From CAWBRT01 sp050015355 (GTDB taxonomy: Bacteria > Acidobacteriota > Terriglobia > Terriglobales > Acidobacteriaceae): 13,292 bases of DNA. This document shows positions 7,192 through 13,292 of this stretch, piece after piece (position 1 is the first letter of the stretch; every line of letters begins with the position of its first letter). The stretch is from positions 1 to 13,292 of the forward strand of contig JBEKBO010000126.1 of NCBI GenBank assembly GCA_050015355.1. Reading direction: 5' to 3'. The translations under genes were made by a program, and so were the position numbers. The notes beneath the pieces were generated by a model. The model was not told the origin of the DNA. It ran no database searches and saw nothing but the letters and a program-made list of their open reading frames with translations.

Positions 7192-8577
7192 GTGCATGTA
7201 CAGACTTCATTAACGCTATCCGGGAAACAAGTCGCTCAGATCATTGATAGGACAGGTGTAACTCCAGTTACCAAGATTCTTGTATTTGCCGCCGCCTTGG
7301 GATACTTGTTTGATGCTTTTGACAACACTATGGTCGGCTATTTGATGCCGCTGATCTCGAAGGACTTTACCATAAACCCGGTATGGAAAGGATTTCTTCT
7401 CTCTCTCGCTTTATGGGGCGGTGTCGTCGGAATGTGGTTTTGGGGGCCCGTTTCCGAGGCAAAGGGACGTCGATTTGGCTTTCAAGGAACAGTGTTGTCA
7501 TTTTCCGTGTTCACGGGCTTGGCGGCACTTTCCTGGTCCCCATTGTCCTTCGGGATTACGCGGGTGATTGCCGGTGCTGGTCTGGCGGGATTTTATGCTG
7601 TCGATTTAGCGTTAGTGTCGGAAATGGCGCCGACCAAGGTAAGAGGACGCCTAACGTCACTAATTACAATATTGTATCCAGTCGGCGTAATCCTCGCAGG
7701 GGTGGCGACAGGGTTTTTGGCCCAAAGAATTGGCTGGCGAGCGATGTTCTTGATCGGAGTCACTCCGGCGCTCTGCGCATATTTGGTTCGCCGCAGGGTG
7801 CCCGAATCACCGCGGTGGCTAGCTTCGAAAGGAAGAGCCGAGGAAGCGGTTGCGTCACTGCTTCGCATGGGGGCGACACAACAATCCATCGATGAAGTTC
7901 AGAACACAGTATCTGACGCTGCTCCTTACGCGGCCGTGGATCTTGACAGAGGGCAACTAGGAGACAAGTTCAAGGAACTTTTTTCAAGAAAATGGCTATC
8001 GGCGAATATTGTGGCCTGGGCTCTTTGGATCTGCGGTAACTATGCGGCGTGGGGAGTCACGCTATGGCTGCCTACTATTTTGATGGATGTCTATCACTTT
8101 ACTTTCGTTAAGGGCGCGAGCTTTCTAGCAATCACTTATGCGTTTGGTCTTATTGGCCGTCTATGTGGCGTACTCTTAATCGATAAAATCGGACGTAAAC
8201 CACTTATTGCCTATTCTTATATTGTGGCTGCTTGCGCTTGTTTGGCGTTTGGCACGGTAAAAACCCCCAACTCCTTGCTGTTCTTCATCGCCCTGTTTAA
8301 ATTCTTCGAACAACAGGGAACACTTGCAGTTATGGGCTATATACCTGAACTCTATCCTACCAGGCTGCGAGTCATGGGTAACGCATATGCTGGAGCAGCA
8401 AGCCGATTTATGTCAGCGCTGGCGCCCATAATGGTCGGAGTATTGATGGGAATGCATCGGTATTTGGCTATCTGGTCAATCTTTGCGGCTGTGTTAGTGA
8501 TAGGTGTCATCATAGTGTGGCTTTTAGGACCGGAGACTAAAGGTAAAACGTTGGAGGAATGTACCGGCTCCATTTAG
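7192..8577 (+). CDS. MFS transporter, aromatic-acid/sugar-porter type (metabolite:H+ symporter)
   Basis: A 461-aa inner-membrane carrier with about twelve hydrophobic segments in two halves and a cytoplasmic loop near residues 205-260. LFDAFDNTMVGYLMP (39-53) in the first helix resembles the D-G-F-D motif of aromatic acid:H+ symporters. GPVSEAKGRR (85-94) is the MFS loop 2-3 motif, and IDKIGRKP repeats it in the second half. PESPRWL (204-210) and PETKGKTLEE (447-456) are marks of the sugar-porter/AAHS/SV2-like branch. The start is GTG at 7192, with AGGAG six bases upstream. No comparable ATG exists. It follows the flavoenzyme on the same strand and probably imports that pathway's substrate, an organic acid or amine, by inference. 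Base composition is more AT-rich than the flavoenzyme gene. Confidence 0.88.
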   Translation: MHVQTSLTLSGKQVAQIIDRTGVTPVTKILVFAAALGYLFDAFDNTMVGYLMPLISKDFTINPVWKGFLLSLALWGGVVGMWFWGPVSEAKGRRFGFQGTVLSFSVFTGLAALSWSPLSFGITRVIAGAGLAGFYAVDLALVSEMAPTKVRGRLTSLITILYPVGVILAGVATGFLAQRIGWRAMFLIGVTPALCAYLVRRRVPESPRWLASKGRAEEAVASLLRMGATQQSIDEVQNTVSDAAPYAAVDLDRGQLGDKFKELFSRKWLSANIVAWALWICGNYAAWGVTLWLPTILMDVYHFTFVKGASFLAITYAFGLIGRLCGVLLIDKIGRKPLIAYSYIVAACACLAFGTVKTPNSLLFFIALFKFFEQQGTLAVMGYIPELYPTRLRVMGNAYAGAASRFMSALAPIMVGVLMGMHRYLAIWSIFAAVLVIGVIIVWLLGPETKGKTLEECTGSI

Positions 8578-8635
8578 CAGGCTCAACACCTGTTATAGCG
8601 GAAACTCAGAAACATAAATAATCATTCAACAGGAA

Positions 8636-8665
8636 AGGCTCAATGTCCCTTTGGCCATTGAGCCT
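8636..8665. terminator. hairpin between convergent MFS and TPP-enzyme genes
   Basis: AGGCTCAATG (8636-8645) pairs exactly with CATTGAGCCT (8656-8665) across a 10-base loop, in which CC/GG can pair further. It stands in the 116-bp gap between two gene ends that face each other. The plus-strand tail CTTCCTTC is pyrimidine-rich but not a T-run, and the minus-strand tail is TTTCCTG. It is most likely a two-way terminator of moderate strength. Confidence 0.62.
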
Positions 8666-8693
8666 CTTCCTTCAACATCCGCCGGATATTTCC

Positions 8694-10544
8694 TTAATCC
8701 ACCGAGTGGCGAGTACCGATGGACGGCTGTTTGTGGCCCAGCCCCGGAATCTCCCACACTCCAGCTCCTCCGGGATTCATGTCCGCCCCGATATTGGCGT
8801 CGATGAGGTAGGGCTTGCCGAGGTTAATCGCGTACTTGATTGCGTCACCCAGCTCAGCAGCCTTATCTATGCGCACAGCCTCGATCCCAGCCGACCGGGC
8901 CATGGCGGCAAAGTCCGGGTTGTAGGGTTCGCCCGTCTGCGGATGGCGGAACTCGGTCACCAACTCTCGCCCGCCGAGGTATCCCCGCTGCAGGCCACGG
9001 ATCGAACCATAGGAGTAGTTGTTCCACACCACCCAAACAACCGGAAGGTTGTACTCCACGGCTGTGCCCAGCACGCTGGCATGCATGAAGAAGGCTCCGT
9101 CTCCGCACACTGAGACACATGGGCGGTCCGGTGCCGCGAACTTCGCCCCCAACACCCCGGCCACACCGTGCCCCATGGCGCCGAAACCCATCGAGGCAAT
9201 CAGGGAATCGGGACGCCTGGGATTGCAGAACTGGTTGAGCCAGTTGTGATGGACCCCGATGTCGCTCACCAGGATCGTGTCCTCAGGCAACGCTTTATCG
9301 ATCTCGTACCCAGCCCGTTGAGGGTTGATAGGAGTAGTGTCAGCTAGGTAGCCGGGGGCGACGTACTTCTCCCATTCCTTGCGGTACCCATCGATCGCCT
9401 GCAGCCACTTCTTCCGGCCTGCCGAAACCTCGCTCGGCAGCTTCCTCTTCTCCAACTCGTCGAGAACCTGGCGCAGGAAGGTCCGTACATCGGCCATCAG
9501 CCCCAGTGCCACGGGGTAATTTCTGCCAATCTCGTCCGGATCGATGTCGACATGGATGAGCTTGGTGGGCGGAATAGTGAACGAGTAGCCAGGAACCCAA
9601 CTGCTTGACGTGCGGTCGTCAAAGCGTACTCCCAGCGCCAGAAGCACGTCGGCTTGACGAGCGGCATGATTCGCCTGGTAGGTCCCGCTGCGCGCGACCA
9701 GCCCGAGCGCGAGAGGATGTCTCGAGTCGATGGCACCCATTCCGCTGGAGGAGCAGGCGACGGGAATCTGCAACTTCTCGGCGAGGGCGAGCAACTCTTT
9801 AGTTGCTTTTCCATACTTCATTCCCTGGCCCACGAAGATGACCGGCCGCTCGGCCGATAACAGCATGTCCACCGCCTTGCGCACTCCCTCGGGATCGGCT
9901 CCGCAGCGACAACTGATGTTGGCGTCCCAGTCGGCCGCCTGCGGCATCTCCAATTCCGTTTCTTCCTTAAAGATGTCAAAGGGGACGTCGAGCACCACCG
10001 GACCCGGCCGGCCGGTGACCATCGTCTTCCACGCCTGCCGTACCGCTAACGCAACCATGTCCGCCCGGGTGGGCTGGAAGACTCGCTTACAGTAGGCTCG
10101 CACCGTAGAAGGAAAATCCGCCTGGTACTGACGATAAGTCTCCTGGAAGGCACCCCGGTTGAACTGGCTCGTCGGAATGTTTCCCGTTATCGCCAGGAAG
10201 GGAACGGAGTCGAGATAGGCGTTGGCCAGACCAATGGGCATGTTTGCCGAACCCGGTCCGCAGGAGGTGAACGTGGCCACCGGCTGCCCGGAGACCCGGT
10301 AGAAAACGTCTGCCATAAAGCCGCAAACCGACTCATGGTGGACCGACACCGCCTTAATCTCGCTTGAGCGCTCATAGAAGGCGTCGATCAAGCTGATGTT
10401 CCCGTGCCCGCACAGGCCGAACAGGTAGGGAACCTTCTGCTGGATCAGATAGTCGACGATGATCTGGCCGCCGTTCATACGACTGCTCACTTTGCGCTTT
10501 AGCGCCTCTTTTACCGAAACTGCTGGGCTGCTAATTGCGGTCAT
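8694..10544 (-). CDS. thiamine-diphosphate-dependent enzyme, acetolactate synthase-like
   Basis: A 616-aa ThDP enzyme (IlvB/COG0028 type) that decarboxylates or ligates 2-oxo acids in the cytosol. The N-terminal PYR domain (about 22-190) carries the ylide-activating Glu71 in VHHESVCGFMAD and FNRGAFQE (128-135). A middle domain (about 215-365) has RFDDR (307-311), the FAD-site motif of acetohydroxyacid synthases. The PP domain has GDG (481-483) followed 24 residues later by NN (508-509), the Mg-diphosphate motif. Glu71 argues against glyoxylate carboligase, which has Val there. No ilvN/ilvH regulatory subunit is adjacent, and it is longer than the usual roughly 570 aa, so a catabolic relative is likelier than the biosynthetic enzyme. 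The ATG at 10542-10544 has AAGGAG upstream; a TTG eight codons earlier contains that site and is rejected. Last gene of the regulator-carrier series. Precise reaction unknown. Confidence 0.85.
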   Translation of the reverse strand: MTAISSPAVSVKEALKRKVSSRMNGGQIIVDYLIQQKVPYLFGLCGHGNISLIDAFYERSSEIKAVSVHHESVCGFMADVFYRVSGQPVATFTSCGPGSANMPIGLANAYLDSVPFLAITGNIPTSQFNRGAFQETYRQYQADFPSTVRAYCKRVFQPTRADMVALAVRQAWKTMVTGRPGPVVLDVPFDIFKEETELEMPQAADWDANISCRCGADPEGVRKAVDMLLSAERPVIFVGQGMKYGKATKELLALAEKLQIPVACSSSGMGAIDSRHPLALGLVARSGTYQANHAARQADVLLALGVRFDDRTSSSWVPGYSFTIPPTKLIHVDIDPDEIGRNYPVALGLMADVRTFLRQVLDELEKRKLPSEVSAGRKKWLQAIDGYRKEWEKYVAPGYLADTTPINPQRAGYEIDKALPEDTILVSDIGVHHNWLNQFCNPRRPDSLIASMGFGAMGHGVAGVLGAKFAAPDRPCVSVCGDGAFFMHASVLGTAVEYNLPVVWVVWNNYSYGSIRGLQRGYLGGRELVTEFRHPQTGEPYNPDFAAMARSAGIEAVRIDKAAELGDAIKYAINLGKPYLIDANIGADMNPGGAGVWEIPGLGHKQPSIGTRHSVD

Positions 10545-10746
10545 AATTTTTCTCCTTAATATTTCCAAGTAAGAGACAACGGATTTGCACGTTTAAGTGC
10601 CAGTCGCAGCGATTGCTGCAATACGGTCATACTCCCATAAAGCGGTCACCACGATGCCCGATTCGCAGAACGCCAAGGCCAACTGCTTCCTGGTGACATG
10701 CGTCATCTGCCTCGGGCCGTCCGACAGCCCGAGGCAAGACGCTGGC
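10545..10746 (-). other. 202-bp intergenic gap between ACS-type MFS and TPP genes
   Basis: No gene is seen. It contains the hairpin at 10700-10742 and, at 10551-10556, the AAGGAG that decides the TPP gene start. The gap is wide enough for a separate promoter for the TPP gene, but I cannot identify convincing -35/-10 boxes. Confidence 0.4.
10700..10742 (-). terminator. strong GC-rich hairpin just after the ACS-type MFS gene, no U-run
   Basis: TGCCTCGGGC (10708-10717) pairs exactly with GCCCGAGGCA (10727-10736) over a 9-base loop. An outer stem GCGTC/GACGC (10700-10704 with 10738-10742) extends it across a small internal loop. It starts four bases past the MFS stop on the minus strand. No U-tract follows, so it may be a partial terminator or an mRNA-stabilising hairpin that lowers expression of the downstream TPP gene relative to the carrier. 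Confidence 0.5.
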
Positions 10747-12042
10747 TTAGACCGGTATTTTCTTCTCGTAGTTAATCAGGCTCGTGAAGACAAGTAGCCC
10801 GACGCCGGCGGCAGCAAAAAACATCAACGCCATGAAGTAAGAACCGGTGAATTGCACGATAAGACCAACGATGATCGGCACAGAAACGCCCATGAGGGTG
10901 CCGCCAAAGTTCATCGTGCCCGTAAGGAAGCCTACCTTGTTCTTGGTGGCTAACATGGGCGGAAGAGAGAAGAAGAGGCCGCACCAGCGCAAGAAGAACA
11001 AGGTGCTTGAGAGCAGTACCACTACCATGACCGGATTGCGAGTGGAAGAGAGGATGAAGAGCGACACTGTCGCTACAACAGCCGCGGTACCGAACAACGT
11101 GCGCATCACTTGGTTGGGGGTGCCACCCAAAGCCCTCCACTTGTCGGCGACCAAGCCGCCCACAAGCTCACCGATAAAGCCGCAAAAGAATGCGATAAAG
11201 GTAGCGCCTCCCATCTTCCAGATATTGAAGCCGTGGACCTTATTCAGATACGTCGGCATCCAGGTCAGCAAGCCGTACCATATGGCATTGAAACACATCC
11301 AGCCGAGACACAAGCACCAGATCGAACGGTACTTAAAGAAATCAAGCGAGCGACCGCTCAAATTCGACGGTTCCTCACCATGCTCCTTAACTTGCGCCGC
11401 CTCGACGTACCTGGCTTCGGCGTCGTTTACGCCTTTGTGCTCGCGCGGCGAATTTCGAATGTAGTACCAGGCCCAGATTCCGGCAAGTACCGTGCCGACG
11501 CCGGAGATAACAAAAGCCATTCGCCAGGAGCCGAGCACCGTAATCAACCATGTGATGAGCAGCGCCCCCAGCGCCGCACCAAGCGGCGCACCGCTATCGA
11601 ACAGGGTAGCGCCGCGGCCGCGTTCAGTCGGCGTCATCCACATTCCGTTTAGTTTAGTTCCGGCGGAAAAAATCGGCGCTTCCGAACCACCCAGACCGAG
11701 CCGGGCGAATACCAGGGCCGTATAAGTGGTGCAGAGTCCAGCCAGTCCTTGGAATGCACCCCAGATCACCGTTGCGCCGGCAATGACAACACGCGGCTTG
11801 AACCGATCAGCCAGCAGGCCGCCAGGAATCTGGAGGATGGCATATGTCCAGAAAAAGCAGCTAAGGAGCAAGCCCTGCATGGCGGGGTTTATATTGAATT
11901 CCTTGCTGATCAGCGGCATGGCAACCGATAGCGCTGCCCGATCGATGTAGTTGATCGAAACCAAAAGCAACAGCAGCAAGAACATATTCCAGCGGACGCT
12001 AGTTTTCTTCTCCAGCGATGGAGCGGTGACGGGTACCGGCAT
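10747..12042 (-). CDS. MFS transporter, anion:cation symporter (ACS) family
   Basis: A 431-aa inner-membrane carrier with about twelve helices, of the group that imports organic anions such as hexuronates, galactonate, tartrate or phthalate. The first helix ends in INYIDRAALSVAMP (30-43), the ACS hallmark Asn-Tyr-x-Asp-Arg. QIPGGLLADRFKPR (71-84) is the MFS loop 2-3 motif, and ARLGLGGSEAPIFSAGTKLNGMWMTPTERGRG is the conserved ACS helix 4-5 stretch. The ATG at 12040-12042 has AAGGAG six bases upstream. A longer TTG-start frame covers that site and is rejected. It lies 54 bases downstream of the IclR-type gene on the same strand, so co-transcription is likely, and it should carry the pathway's inducer or substrate. 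It differs in family from the other MFS carrier here, so two separate solutes, or import and export, are possible. Confidence 0.9.
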   Translation of the reverse strand: MPVPVTAPSLEKKTSVRWNMFLLLLLLVSINYIDRAALSVAMPLISKEFNINPAMQGLLLSCFFWTYAILQIPGGLLADRFKPRVVIAGATVIWGAFQGLAGLCTTYTALVFARLGLGGSEAPIFSAGTKLNGMWMTPTERGRGATLFDSGAPLGAALGALLITWLITVLGSWRMAFVISGVGTVLAGIWAWYYIRNSPREHKGVNDAEARYVEAAQVKEHGEEPSNLSGRSLDFFKYRSIWCLCLGWMCFNAIWYGLLTWMPTYLNKVHGFNIWKMGGATFIAFFCGFIGELVGGLVADKWRALGGTPNQVMRTLFGTAAVVATVSLFILSSTRNPVMVVVLLSSTLFFLRWCGLFFSLPPMLATKNKVGFLTGTMNFGGTLMGVSVPIIVGLIVQFTGSYFMALMFFAAAGVGLLVFTSLINYEKKIPV

Positions 12043-12096
12043 AAGTCTCTCCTTAACCACTGCAGGGCGCAGTGGCACACCAAATTGATTCGAAAG

Positions 12097-12963
12097 CTAC
12101 TTCCCCCCCCACTTTCCCGCCGCTTGGCGCTTTACCAGCGGTTTGTGGGTAGTTGGGTGGACACGGTTTTCCGGCCCAGCGAGAGACCGGCCATCTGTTG
12201 CATTGCTGTCCGCGCCAGAATACCCAAGCCCGCGCGACAGACGGCGTGCGACAGACGTGAGATATTCCGCCAGCTCGGGCGTGCGCTCCTCGGTCATTCG
12301 CCAAGCGGGGCCTGAAATTCCGATCGCGGCGATAACCTGGCCGGTAAAATTCCGCAGGGGAGCGCCGATACATCGAACTCCGAGTTTGAACTCCTGGTTG
12401 TCAACCGCATAGCCCTGAGCTCGTACACGGCTGAGCTCGCGTTCGAGAAGCTCAATGGAAACCACGCTGTTGGGAGTGAACGGCCGGAGTTCGTTCTCCG
12501 ACAAAAACTCTTTCAGTTTATCCTTCGGAAAAGTGGCCAGCAGTATCTTGCCGTTCGCGGTGCAATGCGCAGGGGATGGATATCCCACTCGCGCCGAAAC
12601 GGTGATGGGATCTTTCCCTTCCACTTTGTGGATGACGGTGACCTCGCGCTGCGTAATTAGCGATAAGTGTGAGGTCTCGCCCGTATGATGCGCAACCTCA
12701 GCCAAAGCGGGTGCGACAAGCTTGAGAAGATTGGCTTCGTTCCAGGCCACAGCCGCAACCTGAAATACCTTGCTTCCGATGTGATATTCCCGCGTTTGCT
12801 CGTCTTGAGCCAAGTATCCGAGTGATGTGAGAGTTTGCAGAAGGTGATGAGTCGTACTCGGATGAAGCCCGATCTTGCGGCTGATCTCCGTCGAGCCCAT
12901 AGGTGCGTGGTTGTTGGCAACCACCTCCAGAATGCCGAGCGCTCGCTGAAGCGATTGAATCAT
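12097..12963 (-). CDS. IclR-family transcriptional regulator
   Basis: A 288-aa DNA-binding regulator. Residues 1-65 form the winged helix-turn-helix (QSLQRALGILEVV, then STEISRKIGLHPSTTHHLLQTLTSLGYL, then the wing EYHIGSKVF). Residues about 75-250 form the ligand-sensing domain, with HCTANGKILLA and AIGISGPAWRM as conserved parts. The C-terminal 35 residues (GADSNATDGRSL...AAGKWGGK) are an unusual hydrophilic tail beyond the normal 250-270 aa. The ATG at 12961-12963 fits the family start (MIQSLQRAL); AAGG lies six bases upstream, and the longer in-frame extension is Arg/Gln-rich and unlike the family. First gene of the series to the ACS carrier and TPP enzyme, so probably local and self-regulating. 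Three operator-like palindromes lie 105-162 bases upstream. An 8-G tract encodes part of the last residues. Effector unknown. Confidence 0.92.
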   Translation of the reverse strand: MIQSLQRALGILEVVANNHAPMGSTEISRKIGLHPSTTHHLLQTLTSLGYLAQDEQTREYHIGSKVFQVAAVAWNEANLLKLVAPALAEVAHHTGETSHLSLITQREVTVIHKVEGKDPITVSARVGYPSPAHCTANGKILLATFPKDKLKEFLSENELRPFTPNSVVSIELLERELSRVRAQGYAVDNQEFKLGVRCIGAPLRNFTGQVIAAIGISGPAWRMTEERTPELAEYLTSVARRLSRGLGYSGADSNATDGRSLAGPENRVHPTTHKPLVKRQAAGKWGGK

Positions 12964-13003
12964 TCCTCGCCTTCGCCCCGTGTGCTGTCTTGGGCATTGC
13001 CAA

Positions 13004-13017
13004 CTGGCTTGCGCCAG
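13004..13017 (-). other. short GNRA-loop hairpin in the leader of the IclR-type gene
   Basis: On the minus strand CTGGC-GCAA-GCCAG forms a 5-bp stem closed by a GCAA tetraloop, about 40 bases before the start codon. If transcription begins in the operator region it would lie in the mRNA leader. It is small enough to be chance. Confidence 0.25.
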
Positions 13018-13067
13018 CACACTCGCTGGCCAACAATGCCGATCAGGCCTTCAAGCCGGGGCCGGGC

Positions 13068-13125
13068 ACTTCACACTGAGAAATCGATATTTCACATTGT
13101 GAAATGCGCTTTCATACTGTGATGG
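13068..13125. promoter_or_regulatory. three tandem operator-like palindromes upstream of the IclR-type gene
   Basis: The central site, ATTTCACATTGTGAAAT (13089-13105), is a perfect palindrome with 8-base arms. The left copy, ACTTCACACTGAGAAAT (13068-13084), matches 14 of 17 bases. The right copy, CTTTCATACTGTGATGG (13109-13125), matches 11 of 17. Starts are 21 and 20 bases apart, two helical turns, so dimers would stack on one face of the DNA. IclR-family sites are often short A/T-flanked palindromes of this size. I infer that this is the site of the adjacent IclR-type regulator, controlling its own operon and perhaps a gene to the right. Confidence 0.65.
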
Positions 13126-13292
13126 AAAACAATGTCTCAGCTTCGACGCTCTGTCAAGGGGGATTTTGTAGTCCCCGATCCGTCGATAAGGCCGATGTGG
13201 AAACTCAGGGGCTGACGAACAGCCGCACCAGTTGCGGTTGAGCAGGGTAGCGAGTCAGGGGCAGGAGTGGTTTTTTCTGCACCTACGAGGTG
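13126..13292. other. right-edge stretch without a gene; possible insertion-element end
   Basis: No open frame with family resemblance is present. A TGTCAAGGGGGATTTTG-like start (from 13152) contains a GGGGA/TCCCC hairpin (13159-13176), and the last bases CTACGAGGTG resemble a ribosome binding site for a plus-strand gene beyond the window. TG-starting, G-rich termini followed by a leader and a transposase gene occur in IS21-type elements. I recall a resemblance but cannot confirm it. Confidence 0.25.

Noticed and set aside
8694..10544. Glyoxylate carboligase as identity of the TPP enzyme
   Set aside because: The activating Glu is present (VHHESV), whereas glyoxylate carboligase carries Val at that position.
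10545..10568. Upstream TTG start adding eight residues to the TPP enzyme
   Set aside because: The codons of this extension contain the AAGGAG that serves the ATG at 10544.

Overview
The window looks like a chromosomal accessory region of a GC-rich soil-type bacterium. Acidobacteriota is my best guess, but it rests only on the gene mix: a polyketide-cluster-type methyltransferase, a tungsten-type aldehyde oxidoreductase, and several MFS carriers with an IclR regulator. I see no rRNA, tRNA or marker gene that would fix the taxon. There is no CRISPR array.

Left part (1-3255). The last 32 codons of an IS630-family transposase enter from the left. A gene-poor stretch follows. Then comes a minus-strand pair whose reading frames are separated by two bases: an exported TPR protein and, downstream of it, a small SAM methyltransferase of the kind found beside bacterial type III polyketide synthases. 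The expected partner genes are absent and the transposase remnant lies there instead, so the locus may be cut short. Divergent to the pair is an AT-richer membrane acyltransferase (acyltransferase-3/OafA type).

Central and right part (3258-12963). This reads as a catabolic island. It holds an aldehyde:ferredoxin oxidoreductase family enzyme (minus), a divergent plus-strand series (an unrecognised 100-aa protein, a DadA/sarcosine-oxidase-like FAD oxidoreductase, an MFS carrier of the aromatic-acid/sugar-porter type), and a facing minus-strand series iclR-type regulator > ACS-family MFS carrier > acetolactate-synthase-like TPP enzyme. A coherent reading, which is inference, is uptake of an amino or hydroxy acid, oxidation to a 2-oxo acid by the flavoenzyme, decarboxylation or ligation by the TPP enzyme, and oxidation of the resulting aldehyde by the AOR.

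Control elements. Three evenly spaced copies of a palindromic site (best copy ATTTCACATTGTGAAAT) lie upstream of the IclR-type gene. A clear hairpin with a U-rich tail ends the AOR transcript inside the 3' end of the convergent acyltransferase. A perfect 10-bp stem separates the convergent MFS and TPP genes. The right edge (about 13126-13292) has no recognisable gene and may hold the end of another insertion element.
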